The translations under genes and the position numbers were made by a program. A stretch of DNA of 64,000 nt, taken from contig OY969431.1 in NCBI GenBank assembly GCA_963699305.1, positions 62,001-126,000 of the forward strand, read 5' to 3'. The DNA comes from JBGQAS01 sp963699305 (GTDB lineage: Bacteria; Chloroflexota; Anaerolineae; Anaerolineales; Anaerolineaceae). Shown piece after piece: positions 56,213-64,000 of this stretch. Position 1 is the first letter of the stretch. Each line of letters begins with the position of its first letter. The notes beneath the pieces were generated by a model, which searched no databases, was not told the DNA's origin, and worked only from the letters and a program-made list of their open reading frames with translations.

Positions 56213-57055
56213 ATGCCTGAACTTCCGGAAGTGGAGACCATCGTGCAAGCGCTGCGCAATGGAGGGCGGGGTGCGCCTGCCGTGCTTGGGCGAAAAATTA
56301 CGGATGTACATGTGTTTTGGAAGCGCACGTTGTCCACTCCAGGCATTTCAAAATTTAAGAAAAGCATCATCGGTGCAGCTATCCGTGAAGTCTGCCGGCG
56401 GGGCAAATATGTCATCATTCGCATGGATGAAGGCAGTCTGCTCTTCCACTTGCGCATGAGCGGCGATTTGCGCGTGGAATCTTCCAAAACTCCCGACGGG
56501 GTAAAAATTCCTTTGCAGAAGCATGACCGGTTGGTGGTGGATTTTGAGGACGGGTGGCGAATGGCATTCAACGATGCACGCAAATTCGGCAGGGTTTGGT
56601 TTTTATCCGAAGAGTCCGAGGAATTGGGAAAATTGGGAGTTGAACCGTTTGACCCCGACCTATCCGTAAAAACCTTTCATGAAATGCTTCATAAAAGCCA
56701 CCGGCGGTTAAAACCATTGTTACTGGATCAAACCTTCATGGCGGGGCTCGGCAATATTTATTCGGATGAAGCGCTGCACCTGGCGAAACTGCACCCGCTT
56801 ACCCCATCTTCACATGTGTCCTTTGATCAAGCGAAAGGTTTGTTAAAAGCCATTCGGAAGGTGCTAAAAGAAGGAATCCGGCGCAATGGAGCCAGCATCG
56901 ATTGGGTGTATCGCGGCGGGGATTTCCAAAACCATTTTCGGGTGTATCAGCGCACAGGGAAAACATGCGTGGAATGTGGAACCATCATTCAAAGGATTGT
57001 GGTTGGACAGCGCGGCACCCATTATTGCCCAACGTGTCAAAAATTGGATGATTGA
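56213..57055 (+). CDS. mutM: Formamidopyrimidine-DNA glycosylase
   Basis: 280 residues. The catalytic Pro and Glu follow the initiator Met (MPELPEVETI). The Lys of beta-hairpin RRGKYVIIRM, the H2TH region (LLDQTFMAGLGNIYSDEALH) and the C-terminal zinc finger CVECG ... HYCPTC are all intact. It removes 8-oxoguanine and ring-opened purines. The start must be this ATG because the mature Pro2 is the nucleophile. Confidence 0.96.
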   Translation: MPELPEVETIVQALRNGGRGAPAVLGRKITDVHVFWKRTLSTPGISKFKKSIIGAAIREVCRRGKYVIIRMDEGSLLFHLRMSGDLRVESSKTPDGVKIPLQKHDRLVVDFEDGWRMAFNDARKFGRVWFLSEESEELGKLGVEPFDPDLSVKTFHEMLHKSHRRLKPLLLDQTFMAGLGNIYSDEALHLAKLHPLTPSSHVSFDQAKGLLKAIRKVLKEGIRRNGASIDWVYRGGDFQNHFRVYQRTGKTCVECGTIIQRIVVGQRGTHYCPTCQKLDD

Positions 57056-57172
57056 TGGTGTTGATCATTCGGTTTGAGTGAAAATCTACAGAAACCACTT
57101 TTTATCAATGATTACAAGAAACAAAACGAGTTATAATATTTTTCAACATAGGAATTGATCAGGAGAAAACCC

Positions 57173-57373
57173 ATGCACATCGGTATTACCGAAATCCTTA
57201 TTGTTGTTCTAATTGTCATCCTGCTTTTCGGTCCGGGTAGGATTGAAAAGATTTTCAGCGAAATGGGCAAGGGTATCCGCTCATTCAAGGACGGCTTGCA
57301 GGGTAAAAAAGAGGATGAGGAATCCGAAGAAACTAAAGAGGAAGAGACACCCAAAAAGAAAAGTAAAAAGTAA
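57173..57373 (+). CDS. tatA: Twin-arginine translocase subunit TatA/E
   Basis: 66 residues. A short N-terminus, one membrane helix (about 5-20, GITEILIVVLIVILLFGPGRI), an amphipathic helix (IEKIFSEMGKGIRSFKDGLQG) and a charged Glu/Lys tail are the TatA hallmarks. The FGPGRI hinge is typical. It forms the protein-conducting part of the Tat system; tatC is not in the window. ATG at 57173 is chosen over an upstream TTG because CAGGAG precedes it. Confidence 0.92.
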   Translation: MHIGITEILIVVLIVILLFGPGRIEKIFSEMGKGIRSFKDGLQGKKEDEESEETKEEETPKKKSKK

Positions 57374-57391
57374 GTTCTTTACTTTTTGTTA

Positions 57392-57426
57392 CAGCCCCGA
57401 CCATTTAGCCGGGGCTGATTTTTTAT
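57392..57426. terminator. Terminator between tatA and the GH1 gene
   Basis: CAGCCCCG pairs with CGGGGCTG, followed by ATTTTTTATC. It lies between convergent genes. Confidence 0.85.
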
Positions 57427-58763
57427 CAGACAGTATCGATGGGAAATATTTTGTTGAAGATTTCGGGTGCGTGTTTGTTCACTAATTCAGATGTGATGCC
57501 GTTTTCCTTGCAGATGGCTTCGTAGATCTCTGCGCTCCTGCGTTTGGTGCGTTCCTGGGTGTTGATATCCAATCCCCACAGACCAAATCGCTGACTCCAC
57601 CCTGCCGCCCATTCAAAATTATCGACCAGGGTCCAGTGGAAATATCCCTTCACCTGCCAGTTGAAATTCGTTCCCCGCCATACCTGGTGGATGTGCTCCA
57701 GCAAGTAGCGTGGACGCAGCAGATCGGCTTCATCTTCTATACCATTTTCGGTGATGTAAATTGGCAGACCATACGATTTCGCCCATTTCAGGCTCTCAAA
57801 CATTCCATTTGGTGTGCTGCAAAAATCACCGGAAGGGCTGCATTCTGCACCTTCGGGATGCTCGCGTCGGGCGTAAAACATCTCCTTGTTTTTCGGTGAG
57901 AAGGCGATATTTTGAACAAAATAATAATTGAAGCCAAAATAATCCATGGTACCCGCAGCGCCCGGTATCTGGATTTTTGAACCCAGGAATTTCATAACGC
58001 CGGTCGTCAAAGCATGTGGAAAGGCATCATTCCAATTCCAGGAAATGAAATTGGACATCCAGTGATCCGGGGGAAACCAGGGACGCATCGGGTGCATGGG
58101 CACATGGTTCATGGCGATACCGACTTTGGCATCTTTCTGAATAGTATGAATTGCCCGGTACGCCCGGGCGTGGGCGCGAACCAGGTTTGCGTACACGGTT
58201 ACAGCGGCTTTCATATCCGACCGCCCGGGAGGGAAGACTCCGGCAATGTATCCATCACCGGTATACACGTTGGGCTCGTTGATCGTCACCCACAAAGTTA
58301 CAAATTCCTTCAATGCTTCGACGATCTTGCGGACGAAAGCTTCAAACAGCTGCGGAGCTTTTTCGTTTTCCCAACCGCCCATATCGGTGAACCAGAGCGG
58401 ATCGGTAAAATGATGCAGGGTGATCATGGGGGTCATTTTCAACTGGACCAGGCGGCGAACCATGGCACGGTAGCGCTCAATAGCGGTCTCGTCCCAGCGG
58501 TCCGGTTTGGGCTGAACACGGCTCCATTCGATCGAAAGCCTGTGCGCATTTTGTCCAGTTTCGGCTGCCCGTGCAAAGTCCTCTTTCCATTTTCCGCCCC
58601 ACCAGCCGGATGCCTCCCCGGATTTTTCCCCGTTGTGTATTTTTCCGAGTTCGTTTTCCCAGCGGAACCAATTGTTGTTCTTATTGTTGCCTTCCACCTG
58701 GTGCGATGCAGTGGCGGATCCCCAAAGGAATCCTTTCGGAAAGTGATACGCGGCTTCGATCAT
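57426..58763 (-). CDS. GH1 family beta-glucosidase
   Basis: 445 residues from ATG 58763, which follows GGAGGAA; longer in-frame starts lack support. GH1 features: FPKGFLWGSATASHQVEG at the N-terminus, acid/base Glu in WVTINEPNVY near residue 162, NYY near 285, nucleophile Glu in YITENGIEDE near 345, and WTLVDNFEWAAGWSQRFGL near the end. No signal peptide, so cytoplasmic. It hydrolyses short beta-glucosides or related sugars. Confidence 0.93.
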   Translation of the reverse strand: MIEAAYHFPKGFLWGSATASHQVEGNNKNNNWFRWENELGKIHNGEKSGEASGWWGGKWKEDFARAAETGQNAHRLSIEWSRVQPKPDRWDETAIERYRAMVRRLVQLKMTPMITLHHFTDPLWFTDMGGWENEKAPQLFEAFVRKIVEALKEFVTLWVTINEPNVYTGDGYIAGVFPPGRSDMKAAVTVYANLVRAHARAYRAIHTIQKDAKVGIAMNHVPMHPMRPWFPPDHWMSNFISWNWNDAFPHALTTGVMKFLGSKIQIPGAAGTMDYFGFNYYFVQNIAFSPKNKEMFYARREHPEGAECSPSGDFCSTPNGMFESLKWAKSYGLPIYITENGIEDEADLLRPRYLLEHIHQVWRGTNFNWQVKGYFHWTLVDNFEWAAGWSQRFGLWGLDINTQERTKRRSAEIYEAICKENGITSELVNKHAPEIFNKIFPIDTV

Positions 58764-58851
58764 TCTGTGTTCCTCCATGCTGGTATTTTCATAATTATAT
58801 CGGTGAATCGGTTGTGATAATATATGTATAGGAATTCTTCGGGAGGTGGAG

Positions 58852-59247
58852 ATGGGTGCGAGGTTAAAAAAGATATGCATTGGATCCTTGATCTGTATTT
58901 TTCTGATCACTTCATGTGCGCTTTTTAATCCGCGGGAAAAGCTATTTGGAAAGTGGGCGATTGACACCAGCCCGGATGTGGAAGCCAATAGCCTGGGATC
59001 AGTTGTTTTTGAATTTACTTCCACCAGTTACCTGATCATTTCGGTCACAGCAACGGTTGCCATCCAAACCGTGCTGCAATATGATTTTGTTGATAATGAC
59101 ACCATCGTGTTCAGTGGGGAAGGTTCATTGTCGAGCCTTTCAGGACAAACGGTCGATTTTAAAGTTGCCGGTGATAACCTGACCTTGATCAGCAACGGGG
59201 ATATCCAGACATTCCACAGATTAATTGAGACAAAATCAACTCCCTGA
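58852..59247 (+). CDS. Small lipoprotein of unknown function
   Basis: 131 residues. ATG at 58852 follows GGGAGGTGG. Signal with lipobox ITSC. The rest (KLFGKWAIDTSPDVEANSLGSVVFEFTS ... GDNLTLISNGDIQTFHRL) looks like a small beta-barrel as in lipocalin-like or META-type stress lipoproteins, but no family is certain. Exported, monomeric by guess. Divergent from the GH1 gene. Confidence 0.75.
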   Translation: MGARLKKICIGSLICIFLITSCALFNPREKLFGKWAIDTSPDVEANSLGSVVFEFTSTSYLIISVTATVAIQTVLQYDFVDNDTIVFSGEGSLSSLSGQTVDFKVAGDNLTLISNGDIQTFHRLIETKSTP

Positions 59248-59400
59248 TGTTTACACCAGGAAAGAAATCACTTTTGATCTGTCTGGAAATTGTCCTTCTG
59301 ATGAAAATTAATCACAATTTATTTGCGATATTCCTGCAGGGAGCATTCTTTCTTCGGAATGGTATAATAGCGGCTCATATTTGCCAGGAAAAACGTTAAC

Positions 59401-61551
59401 ATGGAAAAAATCAACCGTTTCATTCCAAACCATTTCAGCTTGCCCAAGAGGATCAACCGCCTGGGTGAGCTTGCTTATAACCTGTGGTGGGTGTGGAATC
59501 CGGAATCACAAATATTATTTTCCCAAATCGACAGACACCTTTGGGAAGAACTGGATCACAATCCGGTGGCATTTTTACATCAGGCAGAGCGCACCCACCT
59601 AAACGAAGTTACCAACAACCGGTTCTACCTGGATCATTATGACCGCATCATGAATCAGTTTGACGAGTATATGAAAAACCAGGGCACATGGTACGAGAAG
59701 AACCATGGAGATTTAAAGGAAAAGCTGGTGGCATATTTCTCCTTCGAATTTGGACTGCATGAATCGCTGCCGGTGTACGCCGGGGGATTGGGGATTTTAT
59801 CTGCTGACCATCTAAAGGAATCGAGCGATCTGGGGATACCCATGGTGGCGGTGGGATTTGTGTATAACCAGGGTTATTTTGAACAACACATCACGGAGGA
59901 TGGTTGGCAGGAAACACGCAACCAGGTCCTGGATTTTGCTGAAATGCCCATCATCCCTCTGATTGGGGAAAAAGACAACCCCGTCCTCATTTCTGTGGAG
60001 CTTCCTGGCAGGAGCATCCAGGCGCGTATCTGGCAGGTGCAGGTTGGCAGGGTGCCTTTGTATCTGTTGGACAGCAACCTTGAGCAAAATTCCTCCGCAG
60101 ACCGGGATTTGACCGCACGGCTTTACAGCAACGATCCTGAAGTGCGCATTTCGCAGGAGATCCTGTTGGGGATCGGTGGCGAACGTGCTCTTCGTGCTTT
60201 AGGATACCAGCCGACTGTTTGGCATATGAATGAAGGGCACTCGGCATTCCTTACACTGGAACGGTTGAAAGAATACGTGGAGCAGGGTGTGAAATTTGAA
60301 AAAGCGGTGGAAAAAGTACGCGCCACCAATATTTTCACAACTCATACCCCGGTCCCTGCCGGAAATGATGCGTTTCCATTCTGGCTGATTGAAAAATACT
60401 TCAGTAATTTCTGGTCACTACTGAAAATCACACGCGACCAATTCGTGGAACTGGGACATGACAGCCAGCCCTGGGGGGAGGCATTCAGCATGCCCGTACT
60501 GGCGTTCCACCTATCCAACGGACGCAATGCCGTATCGGAACTACACGGAGAAGTATCCAGAAAAATGTGGAATTTCCTTTGGCCGGAAAAAAAGGTGGAA
60601 GATGTACCCATCTCACACATCACCAACGGTGTGCACGTCGGTACCTGGATGGCGCGGCGGATGCGCAATCTATTTGAGCGCTATTTCGGGACCGAGTGGT
60701 GGCAAAACCTGGATGACATGATGCTGTGGTCACAGATCGACGAGATACCGGATGGAGAATTTTGGGCGGTCCGCAGGCACCTGCGCCGCAAGTTAATGCT
60801 ATTTGCCAATGAACGTGCCCGGCAACAATGGTTGAGCGGTGCCATCCATCCCGTTCAAGTTGTCGCCGGCGGGGTATTGATGGACCCGTATGCGTTAACC
60901 ATCGGGTTTGCCAGGCGTTTTGCAACCTATAAACGCGGTTTTCTGATTTTAAGGGATTACGAACGCTTGTTGAGCATGCTCAATAATGTTAACAGGCCAG
61001 TCCAGGTGATTTTTGCCGGCAAGGCTCATCCAGCGGATGAACCCGCAAAAATGATCCTTCAGCAGGTCTACCGCGCGGTAAAAGATTCCAAATCTGGTGG
61101 AAGACTGATCTTCCTGGAAAATTACGATATGAACGTTGCCCGATATCTTGTCCAGGGTGTGGATGTGTGGATGAACACGCCAAGGCGACCCAACGAGGCT
61201 TCGGGAACCTCTGGCATGAAAGCAGCCATGAACGGTGTATTGAATTTTTCAGTCCTGGATGGCTGGTGGCGGGAAGGGTTCAATGGGCATAACGGCTGGG
61301 CAATCGGTGATGACGTGGATATCAGGGATCCCAATGAACAGGATGAAAATGATGCGGAGAGCCTGTACAGCACCCTGGAAAACGAAATCATACCGTTGTT
61401 CTACAACAACCGTACTGCGGAAGGACTGCCCGTGGACTGGATCGCGCGAGTTAAGGAATCCATCCGCACGCTGGGCCCGCAATTCTGCACCAACCGGATG
61501 GTAAAAGAGTATTGGAACCAGATGTACCTTCCGGCGATACAAGCAAGATAA
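59401..61551 (+). CDS. glgP: Alpha-glucan phosphorylase (GT35)
   Basis: 716 residues, of the shorter glucan-phosphorylase family. N-terminus LPKRINRLGELAYNLWWVWNPESQ is typical. Further marks are EFGLHESLPVYAGGLGILSADHLK, HMNEGHSAFLTLERL, FTTHTPVPAGNDAFP and the PLP/active-site region EASGTSGMKAAMNGVLNFSVLDGWWREG. It releases glucose 1-phosphate from glycogen or maltodextrins. ATG at 59401; TATAAT at 59363-59368. Together with the GH1 gene it points to sugar-polymer use. Confidence 0.93.
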   Translation: MEKINRFIPNHFSLPKRINRLGELAYNLWWVWNPESQILFSQIDRHLWEELDHNPVAFLHQAERTHLNEVTNNRFYLDHYDRIMNQFDEYMKNQGTWYEKNHGDLKEKLVAYFSFEFGLHESLPVYAGGLGILSADHLKESSDLGIPMVAVGFVYNQGYFEQHITEDGWQETRNQVLDFAEMPIIPLIGEKDNPVLISVELPGRSIQARIWQVQVGRVPLYLLDSNLEQNSSADRDLTARLYSNDPEVRISQEILLGIGGERALRALGYQPTVWHMNEGHSAFLTLERLKEYVEQGVKFEKAVEKVRATNIFTTHTPVPAGNDAFPFWLIEKYFSNFWSLLKITRDQFVELGHDSQPWGEAFSMPVLAFHLSNGRNAVSELHGEVSRKMWNFLWPEKKVEDVPISHITNGVHVGTWMARRMRNLFERYFGTEWWQNLDDMMLWSQIDEIPDGEFWAVRRHLRRKLMLFANERARQQWLSGAIHPVQVVAGGVLMDPYALTIGFARRFATYKRGFLILRDYERLLSMLNNVNRPVQVIFAGKAHPADEPAKMILQQVYRAVKDSKSGGRLIFLENYDMNVARYLVQGVDVWMNTPRRPNEASGTSGMKAAMNGVLNFSVLDGWWREGFNGHNGWAIGDDVDIRDPNEQDENDAESLYSTLENEIIPLFYNNRTAEGLPVDWIARVKESIRTLGPQFCTNRMVKEYWNQMYLPAIQAR

Positions 61552-61569
61552 AAAAAGATCGGAGAAACC

Positions 61570-62097
61570 ATGTCATTTGAAATTACCTGGTCGACGATAT
61601 TAATCGGATTGCTGATATTTGCATTGCGAGTGTGCGACATGGCAATGGATACCATCCGCGTGCTGTTCGTTGTGCGCGGGCGCAAGCTGTTGGCTTGGAT
61701 TTTGGGATTCTTTCAATCGCTGATCTTTGTCATTGCCATCAGTTCAGTTTTATCCAATGCCAAGAATATTGTGCTGATATTTGGCTACGCTGCCGGTTTT
61801 GCCACTGGCAACGTAGTGGGCATGCTGATCGAAGAACGGCTGGCGATTGGGCATGTGCAGGTAACCGTGATCTCTTCTACGCGCGGGGGAGCTGTAGCAA
61901 CCGCTCTGCGTGAGCAGGGCTATGCCGTGACGGAAATCCCGGCACGCGGCAAGGATGGTACGGTAACCATGCTGCACATCGATGTGCGACGGAAGGAAGT
62001 GGATGCTGTGGATACCATCGTTTTGGAAGCGGACCGCAAGGCGTTTGTCACTGCGGAGGATGTTCGCCCGGTACGCAGGGGATTCTGGCGGGCTTAA
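61570..62097 (+). CDS. UPF0316 membrane protein (DUF5698/DUF2179)
   Basis: 175 residues. Three hydrophobic helices in the first 90 residues (LIGLLIFALRVCDMAMDTIRVLFVVRGRK, AWILGFFQSLIFVIAISSVLSN, GYAAGFATGNVVGMLIEERLA), then a soluble DUF2179-like domain (VTVISSTRGGAVATALREQGYAVTEIPARG). This is the UPF0316 layout; role unknown. ATG at 61570 follows GGAGAAA, 18 bases after glgP. Confidence 0.88.
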   Translation: MSFEITWSTILIGLLIFALRVCDMAMDTIRVLFVVRGRKLLAWILGFFQSLIFVIAISSVLSNAKNIVLIFGYAAGFATGNVVGMLIEERLAIGHVQVTVISSTRGGAVATALREQGYAVTEIPARGKDGTVTMLHIDVRRKEVDAVDTIVLEADRKAFVTAEDVRPVRRGFWRA

Positions 62098-62107
62098 GCG
62101 AATCAAA

Positions 62108-62137
62108 GGAGGCACCAAAAGTGCCTCTTTTTTTTTC
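62108..62137 (+). terminator. Terminator after the UPF0316 gene
   Basis: GAGGCAC (62109-62115) pairs with GTGCCTC (62121-62127), loop CAAAA, then nine T. Confidence 0.88.
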
Positions 62138-62193
62138 AAGTACAATAGAAGGGGAATCCATATTACGGGGCAGGGAGCTCCGCGTTCGATTAA

Positions 62194-63576
62194 ATGATCA
62201 AATTACTCCATTTTGCCGACGCCCATATCGATATCTCCAGCCAGGGAAAACGCGATCCGGATACCGGTTTGCCGGTGAGGGTTTTGGATTTCCTTTCTGC
62301 GCTGGACACCCTTGTCGATGCGGCCATTTCGGAAAAAGTCGACCTGGTGATCTTTGCTGGGGATGCCTACAAGGATCGCACACCCGCGCCAACCTACGTA
62401 CGGGAATGGGAAAAACGGATCATCCGCATTTCCCGAGCGGGAATTCCAACACTTCTTCTGGTGGGCAACCATGATATCTCGCCGGCAGCCGGGCGTGCCA
62501 ATACCCTGCACGATTTTGATACGCTGCAGGTACCGCTGGTCAAAGTCATTCATCAACCTTCATTTTTCAAACCCGAAGAATTATGGGGATTGCCGCTACA
62601 AGTTATTGGGATCCCTTACATAACCCGTTCGGCTTTAGCTGCCAGCGGTCTGGTGAAAAATGGCGATGCTGGGCAGTTGTACGAGGAAATTGAAGTTCGG
62701 ATCAAGGAATTACTTGATACCTGGTTGTCCGAACGGGATAAAACTCTACCTACCATCCTGACCGCCCATGCCTCCATCCAGGGAGCTATATATGGGCAGG
62801 AACGCAGCGTTATTTTGGGCAACGACCTGACACTCTCCGGTTCAATGGTAAAAGATTCGCGCCTGGACTATGTTGCCATGGGGCATATCCATAAAGCGCA
62901 GGATGTGAATTTGGGAAAGCACCCACCGGTTGTGTACCCCGGTTCGATTGAAAGGGTGGATTTTGGCGAGATCCGCGATGAAAAGTTTTTTGTCATTGCA
63001 TCAGTGGAAAAAGGAAAAACGGAATATACATTTCAACCGTTACATGGCAGGCAATTTCTGGATATTTCCGTGGATTTTTCTCAACCTGCGAGCATGCCGG
63101 ATGCAGCAGAGTTCATGAAACGCATCATGGATGCCATGCCAGGAAAAGAGAAACTCTACAACGCCATTGTGCGTTTGACGGTCGAATTTCCGCGGGACTG
63201 GGAGAAATTATTGGATGAACCAGCATTACGTGAGTTAACCGGCAATGCGTTTGAATTTCATTTGGTCAAGCACCCACTGCGGGAAGCACGCATTCGACTT
63301 CCGGCGGGTAAAGACCTGGCGAGCATGTCAAGCATGGAATTACTGGACGTGTATTTAAAAACCATTAAACAAACGCGAGCGATGCAGAAGAAATCCGATA
63401 TTTGGCGAACAGGATATTTTCATCAAGCGAGGCAGGGAAATTGGAATGATTACATTTATAGAAATAATGGTCATTTTGCTTCTGATCTCTGCAAATGGTT
63501 TTTTTGCCATGGCAGAGATTGCACTCATTTCCGCCCGACGTCTTCGTTTGCAGCAACTGGCAGAAGAGGGCGATAA
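62194..63576 (+). CDS. sbcD: Exonuclease SbcCD subunit D (probable 3' frameshift)
   Basis: Metallophosphatase of the Mre11/SbcD family. Motifs: FADAHID, DLVIFAGDAYKDR, LLVGNHDI, LTAHASIQGA and VAMGHIHKAQ; then the capping domain. With SbcC it trims DNA hairpins and ends. As given the frame runs 131 bases into the next gene with unconserved residues. A one-base loss near 63395-63405 would switch to a frame reading YLANRIFSSSEAGKLE and stopping at 63449, in ATGA overlap with the next ATG. That end (about 418 residues) is more likely than 460. ATG at 62194. Confidence 0.9.
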   Translation: MIKLLHFADAHIDISSQGKRDPDTGLPVRVLDFLSALDTLVDAAISEKVDLVIFAGDAYKDRTPAPTYVREWEKRIIRISRAGIPTLLLVGNHDISPAAGRANTLHDFDTLQVPLVKVIHQPSFFKPEELWGLPLQVIGIPYITRSALAASGLVKNGDAGQLYEEIEVRIKELLDTWLSERDKTLPTILTAHASIQGAIYGQERSVILGNDLTLSGSMVKDSRLDYVAMGHIHKAQDVNLGKHPPVVYPGSIERVDFGEIRDEKFFVIASVEKGKTEYTFQPLHGRQFLDISVDFSQPASMPDAAEFMKRIMDAMPGKEKLYNAIVRLTVEFPRDWEKLLDEPALRELTGNAFEFHLVKHPLREARIRLPAGKDLASMSSMELLDVYLKTIKQTRAMQKKSDIWRTGYFHQARQGNWNDYIYRNNGHFASDLCKWFFCHGRDCTHFRPTSSFAATGRRGR

Positions 63577-64000
63577 ACGGGCAGTGATTGCCCTGGAGCT
63601 TACCAAATCTATTAATAGGTTACTTTCCACGGCTCAGGTTGGGATCACGCTGGTGGGTATCCTGACGGGTGCATTGGGTGGAGCAACCCTCGGTGACAAG
63701 CTGGCTGTCGTTCTGGCGCAGGTAACCTTCCTGAAACCGTACAGCCAGGGGTTAGCGATTGCCCTGGTGGTCATCATCATCACATATTTTTCATTGGTGG
63801 TCGGTGAATTGATCCCCAAACGGGTGGCGTTGAGCCGACCGGAGCAAACTGCTTTGAAGGTTGCCAAGGCCATGCGCGTTTTGGAAGTCATCTCCCGACC
63901 CATTGTCAATCTACTCAGCCATTCGACAGACCTTGGACTAAAAATCCTTCGGGTAAAGCCGGTCGATCGCCTGCCAGTTACCGAGGAGGAGATCAAGATA
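63446..64000 (+). CDS. CNNM/HlyC-CorC family membrane protein (partial, runs off the window)
   Basis: From ATG 63446 the frame is open to the window end (185 residues seen). It has the CNNM (DUF21) pattern: EIMVILLLISANGFFAMAEIALISARR, LSTAQVGITLVGILTGALGGATLG and VVGELIPKRVALSRPEQTAL. About three to four membrane helices. The CBS pair and CorC domain should follow outside the window. Family members act in Mg/Co or general ion homeostasis. The start overlaps the inferred true sbcD stop (ATGA). Confidence 0.9.
   Translation, partial: MITFIEIMVILLLISANGFFAMAEIALISARRLRLQQLAEEGDKRAVIALELTKSINRLLSTAQVGITLVGILTGALGGATLGDKLAVVLAQVTFLKPYSQGLAIALVVIIITYFSLVVGELIPKRVALSRPEQTALKVAKAMRVLEVISRPIVNLLSHSTDLGLKILRVKPVDRLPVTEEEIKI

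Noticed and set aside
58764..59024. N-terminal extension of the GH1 glucosidase to 59024
   Set aside because: The added 87 residues have no GH1 similarity, overlap the divergent lipoprotein gene and its control region, and GGAGGAA supports the ATG at 58763.

Overview
The window most likely comes from an uncultured member of the Chloroflexota, probably class Anaerolineae. This rests on gene content and style: many lipoproteins with Thr/Pro-rich linkers, an archaeal-type Asp-tRNA synthetase, pyruvate:ferredoxin oxidoreductase, GAF-rich histidine kinases and a DUF3048 lipoprotein. It was not tested against any database. Base composition is near 50% GC, except for a clearly GC-rich patch at about 43.5-45.5 kb.

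Layout. Positions 1-4051 hold the end of an rRNA operon: 16S 3' end, tRNA-Ile(GAT), tRNA-Ala(TGC), 23S and 5S. Positions 4.1-15.6 kb are an accessory region of secreted lipoproteins. It contains two paralogues built on an eight-residue Y-x-P-W-D-D repeat, a giant sulfatase-modifying-factor/Ig-like/dockerin protein, and three Cys-rich lipoproteins (two of them near-duplicates) ending in a shared Cys-Trp module. A YcaQ/AlkX-type DNA glycosylase lies among them on the other strand. From 15.7 to 25 kb come a membrane protein, rpsU-infA behind a strong promoter and an attenuator-like leader, a coiled-coil membrane protein, a leftward dnaJ-htrA-baeRF operon, and a signalling pair (pseudo-receiver/GAF protein plus histidine kinase). 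From 25 to 45.5 kb come a LysM lipoprotein, a Nudix hydrolase, nifJ with a dihydroorotate-dehydrogenase-like partner, two extracytoplasmic proteases, a MiaB-type enzyme-M23-AAC(3) operon, a kinase-MBL pair, nth-M48, a DUF3048 lipoprotein, and mntP with a badly broken chelatase gene. From 45.9 to 64 kb come a double-SUMF1 lipoprotein, acetyltransferases, a transglutaminase-like protein, a B12-domain protein with meaB, aspS, prs, mutM, tatA, a GH1 glucosidase, a glucan phosphorylase, a UPF0316 protein, sbcD and the start of a CNNM transporter.

Quality note. At least eleven positions outside the chelatase gene, and about ten inside it, show single-base frame changes in otherwise well conserved proteins, including nifJ, meaB and sbcD. 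Uncorrected long-read indels are the simplest explanation, so frameshifted genes here should not be taken as dead without checking reads.

The least explained part of the window is the lipoprotein array behind the rRNA operon. The two repeat genes share an upstream element with two GTACC boxes 11 bp apart, and one of them ends in the same Cys-Trp module as the distant lipoproteins. This looks like an undescribed, co-evolving surface-protein family. No CRISPR array, intact transposase, phage module or recognised defence system was seen.
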